Of a stretch of DNA of 64,000 nucleotides, positions 24,018 to 32,549 are shown piece by piece. The notes under the pieces are model-generated. The model saw nothing but the letters and a program-made list of their open reading frames with translations. It was not told where the DNA came from and did no database searches. The position numbers and the translations under genes were made by a program. Numbering within the stretch: position 1 is the stretch's first letter; each line of letters begins with the position of its first letter. The stretch spans positions 5,084,001-5,148,000 of the forward strand of contig OY969798.1 of the NCBI GenBank assembly GCA_963703165.1. Direction: 5' to 3'. Source of the DNA: JBQTKD01 sp963703165. Its GTDB lineage: Bacteria > Actinomycetota > Actinomycetes > Sporichthyales > Sporichthyaceae.

Positions 24018-24313
24018 CTGACACGCTCCCCCTTGTCGGCGTCGAATTGATCCATGGGCCGGAAGCCGAAGCCGTTGCCGCTGCGGCCCAGGAGGAACAG
24101 GACACGGTGGTCATCGACCGCAACGCGGCCGTGCTCATCGTGTCGGCTCCCGGCCGACTGGAGATCGACCCGGCCATCGTGCGCGCGCACCTCGCGAACG
24201 AGGAATGGGCCGGCTCCGACCTCCAGGTGATCATGGCCAGCTACTTCGGCTTCATCACCCAACTCGACGACGATCGCATCATCCTGGAATGGCTTCGTAA
24301 GGAAGGGGCCTGA
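24014..24313 (+). CDS. MmoB/DmpM family monooxygenase coupling (effector) protein
   Basis: 99 residues from ATG 24014, overlapping the stop of the preceding gene. It has the compact alpha/beta pattern of MmoB/DmpM/TmoD proteins: a strand with A-A-V-L-I-V-S-A-P-G-R-L, E-I-D-P-A-I-V-R-A-H-L, then L-Q-V-I-M-A-S-Y-F-G-F-I and a final D-D-D-R-I-I-L-E-W. These cofactor-free proteins bind the hydroxylase and control oxygen and substrate access at the diiron centre. Its presence next to alpha and beta subunits confirms a multicomponent soluble diiron monooxygenase. Confidence 0.85.
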   Translation: MTDTLPLVGVELIHGPEAEAVAAAAQEEQDTVVIDRNAAVLIVSAPGRLEIDPAIVRAHLANEEWAGSDLQVIMASYFGFITQLDDDRIILEWLRKEGA

Positions 24314-24317
24314 GGTC

Positions 24318-24659
24318 ATGGGCAAGACCGTTCTGGTCTGTACGAATGTGGACTGCCACGACCGGGGTTCCGAGGCCATCCTCAATCGGATCATGGACCG
24401 CGTCGAGGAGTCCGACCTGGAGGTCGAGGTTCGCGACTACCTGTGTTTCTCCGCATGCGAGAAGGGCCCGAACGTGGTCGTCGTGGAGGACCGCATCTGG
24501 TACTCCGGCGTCGAGAACGAAGCGGCCGCCGACAAGATCGTCGACCAGCACCTCGAGGGCGGCGAACCGGTCAAGGAGTTCACCACGGACTCGGACAGCA
24601 TCACCCGGAACTTGATCTTCACGGTGCTCGATGCCGGCATCCTGCCCGGCAGCTTCTGA
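24318..24659 (+). CDS. NuoE-like (thioredoxin-fold) [2Fe-2S] ferredoxin
   Basis: 113 residues. Cysteines at 8, 13, 43 and 47 give C-x4-C...C-x3-C, the ligand layout of thioredoxin-like [2Fe-2S] ferredoxins and of NuoE/HoxE subunits. The sequence around them (V-L-V-C-T-N-V-D-C and Y-L-C-F-S-A-C-E-K-G-P-N-V-V-V) fits this group and is unlike plant-type or Rieske ferredoxins normally used by diiron monooxygenases. Together with the NuoF-like protein it could form a two-protein NADH-to-hydroxylase electron chain (inference). It is encoded between the coupling-protein gene and the beta subunit. Confidence 0.8.
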   Translation: MGKTVLVCTNVDCHDRGSEAILNRIMDRVEESDLEVEVRDYLCFSACEKGPNVVVVEDRIWYSGVENEAAADKIVDQHLEGGEPVKEFTTDSDSITRNLIFTVLDAGILPGSF

Positions 24660-24712
24660 CGCACTGTCCTGCCTCGTCCCTATGGCGCTAAGGACCTCTA
24701 GGAGAGTCATCA

Positions 24713-25699
24713 ATGGCACGTAAAACGTTCGTCTGGCTCGCCGGTCGCAAGCGCCCACCGAGTGAGTACGAGGAGCTGTCCACCGGCATCCAGTGGAACG
24801 GTCTGCCGGTATCTCGCACCGAGATCGGCCAGTGGAGCGATGACAGCACGCTGTTGTCCACCGACTGGAACGCGTTCCGCGACCCGGCGGGGATGTACTA
24901 CCGCAACTATGTCGCGGGCCAGGACGTCGTGGAGAAGCAGTTGGACTCGGTGTTCGCACTCGCGACCGAGTCCGGTGCGGACTTTCTCTCGACCATGGAT
25001 CCCGAGTGGCGTGAGGGACTGACCGTCCTGGTCGGCACGATGGGCTTCGCGCACTGGGGCATGTCGATGTCCATGCAGCACGTCATGCGATTCACGTTGT
25101 CCCCGACGGTGGCCTGCGCGGTGCAGTTGCAGGTCATGGACAAGCTGCGCGCGGCGGAGCGTTGTGTGCAGTGGTTCGAGCTGTTGAACCCGGATGCGCC
25201 GGCCGATCTGCTGGCGCAACGCTGGGACGATGTGGCCGCGATTCAGCCGCTGCACAGGTACGTCGAGGAAGTCCTGGTCGAGAAGGACTGGGGCCAGGTG
25301 ATCATCGCGACAAACCTGTCGCTGGCCAGTCTCCTCGAACCGTTCCTACGTGAGCTCTACATCCAGGGTGGCCGAGCGCAGGGTGACTTCGGGACCGCGG
25401 CGTTGGGTACCCATCTGGGTAAGGACTTCGTTCGTCAGGTCGCGTGGACGGACGCGTTCCTCACCCAGTGCGCGGCCGACGAGGCAAACGCCACCGTGAT
25501 TGCGGATTGGCTCGACATGTGGATGCCACGCGCCGCGGCCGCCATGGACGCGCTGGTCGCGGCCTACCCGGTCGGCGGGACGGCGGCCCGCGCGGCGGCG
25601 ACCGCTCGCGGTGAAGCGAAGGCCAGACTGGAGAAAATCGGCGTGAAACTGACCGACAACGTTGCCGCGGCTCTCGCCGGCGACGTCGACCAGGCTTAA
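24713..25699 (+). CDS. Soluble diiron monooxygenase hydroxylase, beta subunit
   Basis: 328 residues. It is an all-helical ferritin-like protein of the usual size for SDIMO beta subunits. The N-terminal segment R-K-T-F-V-W-L and the P-S-E-Y-E-E-L-S motif resemble the beta subunits of phenol, toluene and propane monooxygenases, and F-R-D-P and Y-Y-R-N-Y-V follow in the right order. The diiron ligands are not conserved, as expected for the structural subunit. GGAG lies 10-13 bases upstream. It is 16 bases before the alpha gene. Confidence 0.85.
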   Translation: MARKTFVWLAGRKRPPSEYEELSTGIQWNGLPVSRTEIGQWSDDSTLLSTDWNAFRDPAGMYYRNYVAGQDVVEKQLDSVFALATESGADFLSTMDPEWREGLTVLVGTMGFAHWGMSMSMQHVMRFTLSPTVACAVQLQVMDKLRAAERCVQWFELLNPDAPADLLAQRWDDVAAIQPLHRYVEEVLVEKDWGQVIIATNLSLASLLEPFLRELYIQGGRAQGDFGTAALGTHLGKDFVRQVAWTDAFLTQCAADEANATVIADWLDMWMPRAAAAMDALVAAYPVGGTAARAAATARGEAKARLEKIGVKLTDNVAAALAGDVDQA

Positions 25700-25715
25700 G
25701 AGGGGAACTGAAGGT

Positions 25716-27119
25716 ATGAAGACCAAGAGCCGCGCCAAGCAGCTGTACTGGAAGCCGTCCTACGTCGATCTCGACGTGATGTACCCCCCGCTCGCCTCGG
25801 CCGGGATCCAGTTCGACGACTGGGATGCCTGGGACGACCCCTTCAACGTGTCCTACCGGCAGTACATCGACGTGCAGGCCAAGAAGGAGGTCGGGTTCCA
25901 CCCGGTCCGCGACGCCTTCGAACGCTATAACGGCGATCAGCACGTACCCGCTCGCTGGTATGACGGCATGAAGCTGGCGTTCCCGTTCCTGCAGACCGCC
26001 GAGGTCGCGGCAGGACGGGCGCACGCCCGCACCGCGCGCTACGCCCCGGCACCCGCGTTGCGAGCTGCGGCGTTCTACCAGTCGATCGACGAGATGCGGC
26101 ACTTCCAGAACCACATCTACGAGATGCGCTCCTACAACCAGTTCGACACCGGCTTCGACAACTGGGCGAGCTGGCGGGACAACCACTTCGCGATGGGCCC
26201 GGCGCGGTACATCTTCGAAGACCTGATGAACGCCGACAACGTCTTCGAGACGATCATGGCGTTGAACATCTGCGTCGAGGTCGTCTTCACCAACCTGATC
26301 TTCGTCGGCATCCCGTCGGTGGGCGCGCTCAACGGCGACACCGCGATGGCTCAGGAAATGCTCACCACGCAGTCCGATGAGACCCGGCACATGGCGATCG
26401 GGCAGTCCACGCTACGCACGCTGTTGCGCGACGAGCGCAACGTCGAGCAGTTGCAGTACTGGTTGGACAAGTGGTTCTGGTTGCAGCACCGCGCGGTGGC
26501 CGGCCCCATCGGACTGATCCCGGACTACTTCGCCAAGCGGAAGTACATCCCGTACCAGCAGATGTACCAGCGCTACGTGATCGACAACTTCATCTCCGGC
26601 ATGGTCGATGACCTGGCCGAGTTCGGCCTCAAGCAGCCGCGCTTCCTCGAGGACGCCAAGGCGGAGCTGCCGGACTACTCGCACACGCTTTACCGGACGT
26701 TGTTCCAGTACAAAAACGTGCTGTTCAACAAGATGTTCGTGCCGACCGATGAAGACATGGAGTTCTTCACCAACGGCTACCCGGACTTCGAGGCGAACCA
26801 CGGGCAGTTCTGGGACGAGGTCCGCGCCGGCGATCCCAAGGATCTGCCGCAGCTTCCGATGCTGTGTCAGATGTGCGGGCTGCCGTGCGTGTTCCCGGTG
26901 CCGGAGCGGGCGAACGTGCAGTGCTCCATGTACGACGGCAAGACCTTCTGGTTCTGTTCCAACGGCTGCAAGTACATCTTCGACCACGAGCCGTACCGGT
27001 ACGCGCACCGCGTCACCATGGAGAAGACCCTCAACGGGCTCGACGTCCCGGAGATCCGCACGCGCATGGGTTTGACCTCGGAACTGGGTGGGCTGCTCAC
27101 GGCGGAGCAAGATGTCTGA
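25716..27119 (+). CDS. Soluble diiron monooxygenase hydroxylase, alpha (catalytic) subunit
   Basis: 467 residues from ATG 25716 with AAGG upstream. All diiron ligands are present: Glu96, Glu126 and His129 (D-E-M-R-H), Glu188, Glu222 and His225 (D-E-T-R-H). Spacings of 30 between the first two Glu and 34 between Glu188 and Glu222 match the methane/toluene monooxygenase family. The C-terminal part (residues ~390-430) has a Cys-rich C-Q-M-C-G-L-P-C ... C-S-N-G-C region like the YHS/TRASH-type domain on phenol hydroxylase alpha subunits. It would use O2 and two electrons to hydroxylate or epoxidise a substrate. The neighbouring EaCoMT-like gene points to an alkene, which is not proven. The substrate class cannot be read from sequence. 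Confidence 0.92.
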   Translation: MKTKSRAKQLYWKPSYVDLDVMYPPLASAGIQFDDWDAWDDPFNVSYRQYIDVQAKKEVGFHPVRDAFERYNGDQHVPARWYDGMKLAFPFLQTAEVAAGRAHARTARYAPAPALRAAAFYQSIDEMRHFQNHIYEMRSYNQFDTGFDNWASWRDNHFAMGPARYIFEDLMNADNVFETIMALNICVEVVFTNLIFVGIPSVGALNGDTAMAQEMLTTQSDETRHMAIGQSTLRTLLRDERNVEQLQYWLDKWFWLQHRAVAGPIGLIPDYFAKRKYIPYQQMYQRYVIDNFISGMVDDLAEFGLKQPRFLEDAKAELPDYSHTLYRTLFQYKNVLFNKMFVPTDEDMEFFTNGYPDFEANHGQFWDEVRAGDPKDLPQLPMLCQMCGLPCVFPVPERANVQCSMYDGKTFWFCSNGCKYIFDHEPYRYAHRVTMEKTLNGLDVPEIRTRMGLTSELGGLLTAEQDV

Positions 27120-27375
27120 GGTCGCAGAGGACGCCACGCTGCTCATCTACGGCCGAGCGGTGGGCGGGTCGACCCCGCCGCTGCTGATGAACCCCCCACC
27201 GGACTGGACGGTGAAGTTCTTCACCAAGCTGGGTCAGCGTTCGCTGTATGTGAAGCTGCCCGGAACAGTGCGGGCCTACCGGGCCACGGACGGCTCGATT
27301 CTCGAGCCTGAACTCACCCTGGGTGAGTTGGGGATGCTGCCCTACGAAATGATCGAGTTCCGCTCCGAGGGCTGA
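27112..27375 (+). CDS. Small (gamma/TmoB-like) subunit of the diiron monooxygenase
   Basis: 87 residues from ATG 27112, overlapping the alpha-subunit stop. It has a small beta-grasp-like layout, with the tail D-G-S-I-L-E-P-E-L-T-L-G-E-L-G-M-L-P-Y-E, resembling TmoB-type gamma subunits in size and final acidic segment, though identity is low. The position directly after the alpha gene supports the role. A DmpO-like subunit is an alternative. Confidence 0.6.
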   Translation: MSEVAEDATLLIYGRAVGGSTPPLLMNPPPDWTVKFFTKLGQRSLYVKLPGTVRAYRATDGSILEPELTLGELGMLPYEMIEFRSEG

Positions 27376-27389
27376 GCCCTCCCGCAAGC

Positions 27390-27429
27390 TCGCGCCGCCG
27401 CGGTTGTTCGATCTGCCGCGGCGGCGCGA
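27390..27429. terminator. Strong hairpin terminator after the monooxygenase operon
   Basis: CGCGCCGCCGCGG at 27391-27403 is the exact reverse complement of 27416-27428, extended by a T-A pair at 27390/27429, giving a 14-bp stem with a 12-base loop. It lies 15 bases after the small-subunit stop and before the CoA-ligase gene. There is no U-tract. Confidence 0.75.
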
Positions 27430-27477
27430 ATCCATTTCCTCACCGCTGAGCCCATTCGCTCGCCCGGAGGTTCTGTC

Positions 27478-29241
27478 GTGACCCTCTTCGCCATGCCCGA
27501 CATCGAACGGACCGAGCGCCCCGACGGATCGATCCTGCTGGTCTCCCGGGAGCCGCTGGCGCCCTACGCGGACTCGCTGGCTTCGCTGCTCCGTGCCGGT
27601 GCAATCGAGCACCCCGACCGGCTGTTGCTGACCGGACCCGACGGCACCACAGTCACCTGGGGCGCCGCGCGCGCCACGGCGGACGCATTGGCCCAAGGCC
27701 TGCTCGACGCCGGGTGCGGGCCGGACCGCCCGGTCATGGTGCTGTCCGGCAACTCCGTCGCGCACGGGCTGCTGACGCTCGCCGCCTATACCGCCGGCAT
27801 TCCGATCGTCCCCATCTCCACCGCCTACTCGCTGATGTCCAGCGACCACGCCCGGGTCCGTGCGATCGCCGAACTGGTGACACCGGGACTCGTGTTCGCG
27901 GACGACGAGAAGAAGTTCGATGCCGCGCTGTCCATCGTCGAGGCAACCGGAGCCAAGCGCATCGCTTTCAACGAGCTGGCCACGACCACGCCCGGCCCCG
28001 AGGTCGAGACCTCTGCCGCCGGGGTCGGACCGGAGTCCGTCGCGAAGATCCTGTTCACCTCCGGCTCCACCGGGGTGCCCAAGGGCGTGCCGAACACCCA
28101 CCGGATGCTGTGCGCCAACCAGCAGCAGATGCGCCAGGTCTGGCCCTTCCTGCTCGAGACCCCGCCGGTGCTCGTGGACTGGCTGCCGTGGAGCCACACC
28201 TTCGGCGGCAACCACAACTTCAACATGGTCCTGGCAAACGGCGGGACCCTGCACATCGACGCGGGCAAGCCGGTACCCGGCCTGTTCGATGCCACCCTCG
28301 CGGCCCTCGCCAAGCACAGCCCGACGGCGTACTTCAACGTGCCGATGGGCTACCAGATGTTGCTGCCGCGGCTGCAGTCCGACCGGGAGTTCGCGAAGAA
28401 GTTCTTCTCCGGGATCTCGATCCTCTTCTACGCCGCGGCATCCCTGCCGGCACAGCTACGTGACGATCTGTCTGCCCTGGCCGTGGAAGTGACGGGTCAT
28501 GAGATCCCGCTGACCTCGTCCTGGGGGACCACCGAGACGGGCCCCGCGGTCACCTCCGCGCACTTCCACCCATCGCCTTCGGGCTGCATCGGTGTCCCCA
28601 TTCCTGGCGACACCCTCAAGCTCGTCCCGTCCGGCGGCAAGCTCGAGATCCGTGTGGCCGGACCCAACATCGCCTCGGGCTACGTCGGGCAGGCACAGGC
28701 CAGTGCCGATGCGTTCGACGACGAGGGCTACTACGTGACCGGCGACGCTGTACGCTTCGTCGACCCCGACGACCCCGACGCCGGCCTCATCTTCGACGGC
28801 CGCATCGCCGAGGACTTCAAGCTGACCTCCGGCACCTGGGTGAGCGTCGGCAACCTGCGCACCGGATTGGTCTCGGCAGCGGGCGGCCTGTTCACCGACG
28901 CCGTCATCGCCGGGCACGACCGGGACCAGGTCACCGCTCTGGCCTGGCCCGCCCCCGCAGCGCTGAGCGACCTGACCGGCACCGAGGACCTGAACGAGGC
29001 CGTGGGCCATCCCGCGCTGCGTGAGCGTGTCGCGGCCGTGCTGCGCGAGGTCAACGCCGGCCAGGGTTCAGCCGGTCGTATCGAGCGCTTGATCGTCATG
29101 ACCGAGCCCCCGGTGCTGGACGCCGGCGAGATCACCGACAAGGGCTACGTCAACCAGCGGGTCGTACTGGACCGCCGCGCACACCTGGTCGAGATTCTCT
29201 ATGCCGGCTCGCCGGCGGAGCAGGTGTTGCACGCAGGCTGA
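27478..29241 (+). CDS. Acyl-CoA synthetase, feruloyl-CoA-synthetase-like
   Basis: 587 residues from GTG 27478 with CCGGAGG upstream. It is an AMP-forming ligase with P-loop F-T-S-G-S-T-G-V-P-K-G (about residue 195), W-L-P-W-S-H-T-F-G-G-N-H, S-W-G-T-T-E-T and Y-Y-V-T-G-D motifs. The W-S-H-T-F-G-G-N motif and the sparse C-terminus are typical of the feruloyl-CoA synthetase (Fcs) branch. It would activate a carboxylic acid derived from the monooxygenase pathway. It follows a strong terminator, so it may be separately transcribed. A GntR-type or CoA-responsive regulator is not adjacent. Confidence 0.85.
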   Translation: MTLFAMPDIERTERPDGSILLVSREPLAPYADSLASLLRAGAIEHPDRLLLTGPDGTTVTWGAARATADALAQGLLDAGCGPDRPVMVLSGNSVAHGLLTLAAYTAGIPIVPISTAYSLMSSDHARVRAIAELVTPGLVFADDEKKFDAALSIVEATGAKRIAFNELATTTPGPEVETSAAGVGPESVAKILFTSGSTGVPKGVPNTHRMLCANQQQMRQVWPFLLETPPVLVDWLPWSHTFGGNHNFNMVLANGGTLHIDAGKPVPGLFDATLAALAKHSPTAYFNVPMGYQMLLPRLQSDREFAKKFFSGISILFYAAASLPAQLRDDLSALAVEVTGHEIPLTSSWGTTETGPAVTSAHFHPSPSGCIGVPIPGDTLKLVPSGGKLEIRVAGPNIASGYVGQAQASADAFDDEGYYVTGDAVRFVDPDDPDAGLIFDGRIAEDFKLTSGTWVSVGNLRTGLVSAAGGLFTDAVIAGHDRDQVTALAWPAPAALSDLTGTEDLNEAVGHPALRERVAAVLREVNAGQGSAGRIERLIVMTEPPVLDAGEITDKGYVNQRVVLDRRAHLVEILYAGSPAEQVLHAG

Positions 29242-29253
29242 CGTGCCGTCAGT

Positions 29254-30291
29254 TCACTGCCGGGACTGGTCAATCAAGGTGTCGAGCCGGTTCAGTTGCT
29301 CGGTGACCGTTCCCTGGTTCGCAGGGAGTTCCAACGGGGCAGCGTCCCCGGAGCCCTGCGCCGCGAGCGGGACGATGATCAGCGCGGCGATGACTGCCAG
29401 GCCGGCCAGCGCGCGCCGTGGCGTCAGCCACGTCGGCCGCCGTGACGGCACCGGCTCGGGTCGGGTCGCCAGGAGCGGCTCGGTCTTGTCCTGCCCCGCC
29501 ACGGGGACAGCCATCGGCACTGTGGGCGCGGCGGCACTGTCGGGCGGGCCGGCCAGCAGAGCCAACGCATCGTCGGCCGTGTCCGGACGGTTCAACGGGT
29601 CGGCCTGCGTGAGGGCCTCGATGACCGGGGCCAGCCGGGTCGAGCCGAGAGCGCACTCCCGCAGCACGACGCCGAGGGAGTACAGATCGCCGGCGGCGGT
29701 GGGCGGTTCGCCGCGGAGGATCTCGGGCGCCGCGTACTGAGCGGTGCCCAGCAGCAGCCCGGCGCCGGTCATCCGTGTGCCGTCGGCGAACTGGGCGATC
29801 CCGAAGTCGGTGAGGCGGGCGCGCCCGTCGGTCCCGATCAGCACGTTCGCGGGCTTGAGATCACGGTGCAGGACGTAAGCGGAATGGATGTAGGCCAACG
29901 CGTCGAGCAGCTCGTAGGCGAGGACCACCGGATCCCATTCACCGCCGCCGGCCGCGATCCGGTCGGCGAGCGTCCCGCCACCGATGTAGTCCATCACCAG
30001 GTACGGCCGGTTGCCGTGCGTTCCGTAGTCGAAGACCTGGACGACGTGCGGGTGGGCCAGGCTCGCGACGAGACGCGCCTCGCGTTCGAAACGTGCGACG
30101 AAGGTCGGGTCGAGCGCCAGGGTGTCGGAGATGAGCTTGACGGCGACGGTTCGGTCCAGTCGGGAGTCGCGGGCGGACCACACGGACGCCATCCCGCCCG
30201 TGCCGAGCAGCGAGATCAGCGTGTAGCGCCCGTCCTCACCCACACGGGCGTCGGTGCTCGGGAGCGACTCGATCGGCGAGGTGTCGGTCAT
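29254..30291 (-). CDS. Serine/threonine protein kinase, membrane-anchored
   Basis: 345 residues. Hanks-type kinase motifs in order: G-T-G-G-M-A-S-V-W, A-V-K-L-I, H-R-D-L-K-P-A-N-V, D-F-G-I-A-Q-F and A-A-P-E-I. The domain ends at about residue 240. A proline-rich linker and one transmembrane segment (A-L-A-G-L-A-V-I-A-A-L-I-I-V-P-L) near residue 300 leave a short extracellular tail. It is a PknB-like family member without PASTA repeats. Its ATG overlaps the stop of the lipoprotein gene, so the two form a unit. Function is unknown. Confidence 0.9.
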   Translation of the reverse strand: MTDTSPIESLPSTDARVGEDGRYTLISLLGTGGMASVWSARDSRLDRTVAVKLISDTLALDPTFVARFEREARLVASLAHPHVVQVFDYGTHGNRPYLVMDYIGGGTLADRIAAGGGEWDPVVLAYELLDALAYIHSAYVLHRDLKPANVLIGTDGRARLTDFGIAQFADGTRMTGAGLLLGTAQYAAPEILRGEPPTAAGDLYSLGVVLRECALGSTRLAPVIEALTQADPLNRPDTADDALALLAGPPDSAAAPTVPMAVPVAGQDKTEPLLATRPEPVPSRRPTWLTPRRALAGLAVIAALIIVPLAAQGSGDAAPLELPANQGTVTEQLNRLDTLIDQSRQ

Positions 30292-30977
30292 GACGTGGTC
30301 CCGCCGTCATCGGTCGGGGTGCCGTCGTCCGGGGCCGGGTCGTCGGGCGCCGGATCGTCGGGCGCCGGATCATCCGGCGCGGGGTCGTCAGGCACGGGCT
30401 CGTCAGGGGTGGGCTCTTCGGGCGCCGGGTCCACGGGTGCGGGTTCTTCAGGAGCGGGGTCCACGGGATTCGGAATGGAGGGCGCGGGGGCGGCGGGGTC
30501 GGTCTGAATGTCCCGCAACTCCCGGTCGATCCGCCCCTTGTCCTTGTCCTTGCCCTTGTCCTTCCTCGGCGCGTTCTTCTCGGGCTTGTCCTTGCCCGCC
30601 TTCTCGCCCTTGCCGGCGTCGATGCCGATCTGGAGCGGCGGCACGAAGACCGGTTCGACGGGGTCCGGGCTCACGTCGAGGGCGGGCTGCGGGATCGCGC
30701 TGTCGATCCGGTCGGCGTAGGCGACCAGAATCTTCGCGTCGTCAGCGTTGAGGTCGGCTGCGTCGGACAGCTCCCGGACCTCGTTCCGGAACGCGGTCAG
30801 CGCTGCGCGCGCCGCGCCCGCATCGCCCTGGTCCATCGCGGCTCGCGCTGCCTGTACGTGCTCGTGCAGCGGCTCGGCCGCCGCAGTGTCCAGCATCTGC
30901 GGCGAGGTGCCGCAGGCCGACAGCAATCCGAGGCTCGCGGCAGCAGCCGCGATGCAGGCACGATGAAATGCGGACAC
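30288..30977 (-). CDS. Secreted proline/aspartate-repeat lipoprotein
   Basis: 229 residues. The N-terminal signal ends in L-S-A-C (lipobox) near residues 19-22. The middle is a charged helical region (H-V-Q-A-A-R-A-A-M-D-Q). A Lys-rich stretch (G-K-G-E-K-A-G-K-D) and a Pro/Asp/Glu repeat region of the type P-D-D-P-A / P-E-E-P-x follow. It is encoded directly upstream of and overlapping the kinase gene. It may be an envelope partner or ligand-binding component of the kinase (inference); no catalytic motif is seen. Confidence 0.7.
   Translation of the reverse strand: MSAFHRACIAAAAASLGLLSACGTSPQMLDTAAAEPLHEHVQAARAAMDQGDAGAARAALTAFRNEVRELSDAADLNADDAKILVAYADRIDSAIPQPALDVSPDPVEPVFVPPLQIGIDAGKGEKAGKDKPEKNAPRKDKGKDKDKGRIDRELRDIQTDPAAPAPSIPNPVDPAPEEPAPVDPAPEEPTPDEPVPDDPAPDDPAPDDPAPDDPAPDDGTPTDDGGTTS
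30322..30470 (-). repeat. 15-base tandem repeats in the lipoprotein gene
   Basis: A degenerate 15-base unit coding five residues (P-D-D-P-A type) is repeated about eight to nine times, and neighbouring units differ by a few bases. The region is prone to slippage and to assembly errors, so the true copy number is uncertain. Confidence 0.75.
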
Positions 30978-31052
30978 TGGCAGTCTCCCGGGGGCGTCGG
31001 ACGAAATCCGCCCCCCGTGCGCTACCCCCGGATGCCCGGGCGCAATCCGCCG

Positions 31053-32525
31053 TCAGGCGAAGCGAACCGCTTCGGCGCCGGTGCCGGACAGAGCCAGCAC
31101 CTCGTTGAAGCCGACGAGCAGGCAGTTGATGAACAACTCCGGCTCGTAGAAGGCGGCCGGGTCGAAGTTCACGCCGATGCACGCTGTCTCGCCGTGCGTG
31201 GCGAGGGTGATCATCGCGGGGCAGCCGGGAAGAGGAGCCAACCCGTACATGCGCGCGACCTTGACCCCGCCGAGGAACTGCTCGTGCGGCGGGCCGGGGA
31301 CGTTGCTGGCCTGCAGGTCGGTGCCGCGAGTGAGCGTCGGGCCGACGTGCCCGATCACAGTGCCCGGCAGGCGTGCCGCCAGAGGGGCGAGGGTGTTCAC
31401 GTGGTTCAGCGCCGGCTCCGCGCGGGCGGACTGCACCTGCTCGCGGATCATCAGCATCCGCTTGCCCGGATCGGTGACCCCGATGGGTCCGACGAGACGG
31501 GCCGCGGCGAACGCGTTACCACCGAGGTTCGCGTCCCCGGTGCGAACGGCGACGGGGATGGTGACAGGGATCGACTCGAGAGGGCAGTCCAGCACCTCGT
31601 GGTACCGGCGGTAGCCGCCCATCAATGCCGCGAGGTAGGCGTCGTTGACCGAGGCACCGACACTCTTGCCGGCCGCCTTCAGCGAGGGAAAGTCGACGTC
31701 GATCGCGGCGAACCGCCACGTCGAACTGCGCGCGGCCAACAGCGGTGAGGGCTGCACGGGCGGTGGAGTCAGGACACGGCGCAGCGACTGCACGTACTCG
31801 GTGCCGGTGTTCAGACTACGCGCGGGGTCGCGGAGCGCGCGGACCGTGCCGGTGGCGAATCGGCCGATCCGGCCGGGGGCCTGCTTGACGTTGTCGACGA
31901 GATCCGCGGCCAGTGCGCCGATGGTGCCGAGTTCGCCCTCGTCGTAGTTCCACTGCGGGACGAACGGCATGGCCGCCGCCGTGCTCGGGTCGCCGCCGTG
32001 CAACAGGGCGAACAACGCGAGCAGGCCGAGGCCGTCGGACATCGAGTGATGGATCTTCAGGACGTAGGCCGAGCGACCGTCCGGGAGCCCTTCGAAGATC
32101 AGGCCGAGCCACGGCGGACGGGCGCGGTCGAAGCCGCTCATCGCGGTGTGTTCGACGGCCGCCAGCAGCTCGCGCGGCTCGCCGGTCACCAGACGCGTGC
32201 GGCGCAGGTGGTAGTTGAGGTCGAAGTCGGCCTGCGGGGTCCAGCGCGGCGGGGCCACCCCACCCGGCGGGACGACGACCCGGTGGCGCAGCCGTGGGGC
32301 TCGCGAGACCAGGAGCTGGTGGGCGAGGATGACCTCGCCCCAGTCCGGGGTGCCGTCGAGGATCTCCAGGCCGATGCAGGTGGAGCGGATCGTCGAGCGT
32401 TCCTCGACCCGCCACATCAAGGTTTCCCAGGCGGACATGGCCTCGTACGGCCCGCCACCCCACAGGGGACCGGCCGCCTCGCCCCACACGCCCTCGTTCA
32501 CGATCACCACACTAGGCGCGCGCAC
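31053..32525 (-). CDS. Wax ester synthase/diacylglycerol acyltransferase (WS/DGAT) family
   Basis: 490 residues. The catalytic H-H-S-M-S-D-G (HHxxxDG) motif is at about residue 160, and the conserved N-V-P-G-P motif is in the C-terminal half. Family members esterify acyl-CoA to fatty alcohols or diacylglycerol for storage lipids. The start is ambiguous: several codons from the annotated ATG lie before a more usual family start, M-S-A-W-E-T-L-M-W-R-V. It lies in the same direction downstream of the thiolase gene (24-base gap). Confidence 0.85.
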   Translation of the reverse strand: MRAPSVVIVNEGVWGEAAGPLWGGGPYEAMSAWETLMWRVEERSTIRSTCIGLEILDGTPDWGEVILAHQLLVSRAPRLRHRVVVPPGGVAPPRWTPQADFDLNYHLRRTRLVTGEPRELLAAVEHTAMSGFDRARPPWLGLIFEGLPDGRSAYVLKIHHSMSDGLGLLALFALLHGGDPSTAAAMPFVPQWNYDEGELGTIGALAADLVDNVKQAPGRIGRFATGTVRALRDPARSLNTGTEYVQSLRRVLTPPPVQPSPLLAARSSTWRFAAIDVDFPSLKAAGKSVGASVNDAYLAALMGGYRRYHEVLDCPLESIPVTIPVAVRTGDANLGGNAFAAARLVGPIGVTDPGKRMLMIREQVQSARAEPALNHVNTLAPLAARLPGTVIGHVGPTLTRGTDLQASNVPGPPHEQFLGGVKVARMYGLAPLPGCPAMITLATHGETACIGVNFDPAAFYEPELFINCLLVGFNEVLALSGTGAEAVRFA

Positions 32526-32549
32526 AAGGCGCGCGCCGCGACGCGGATC

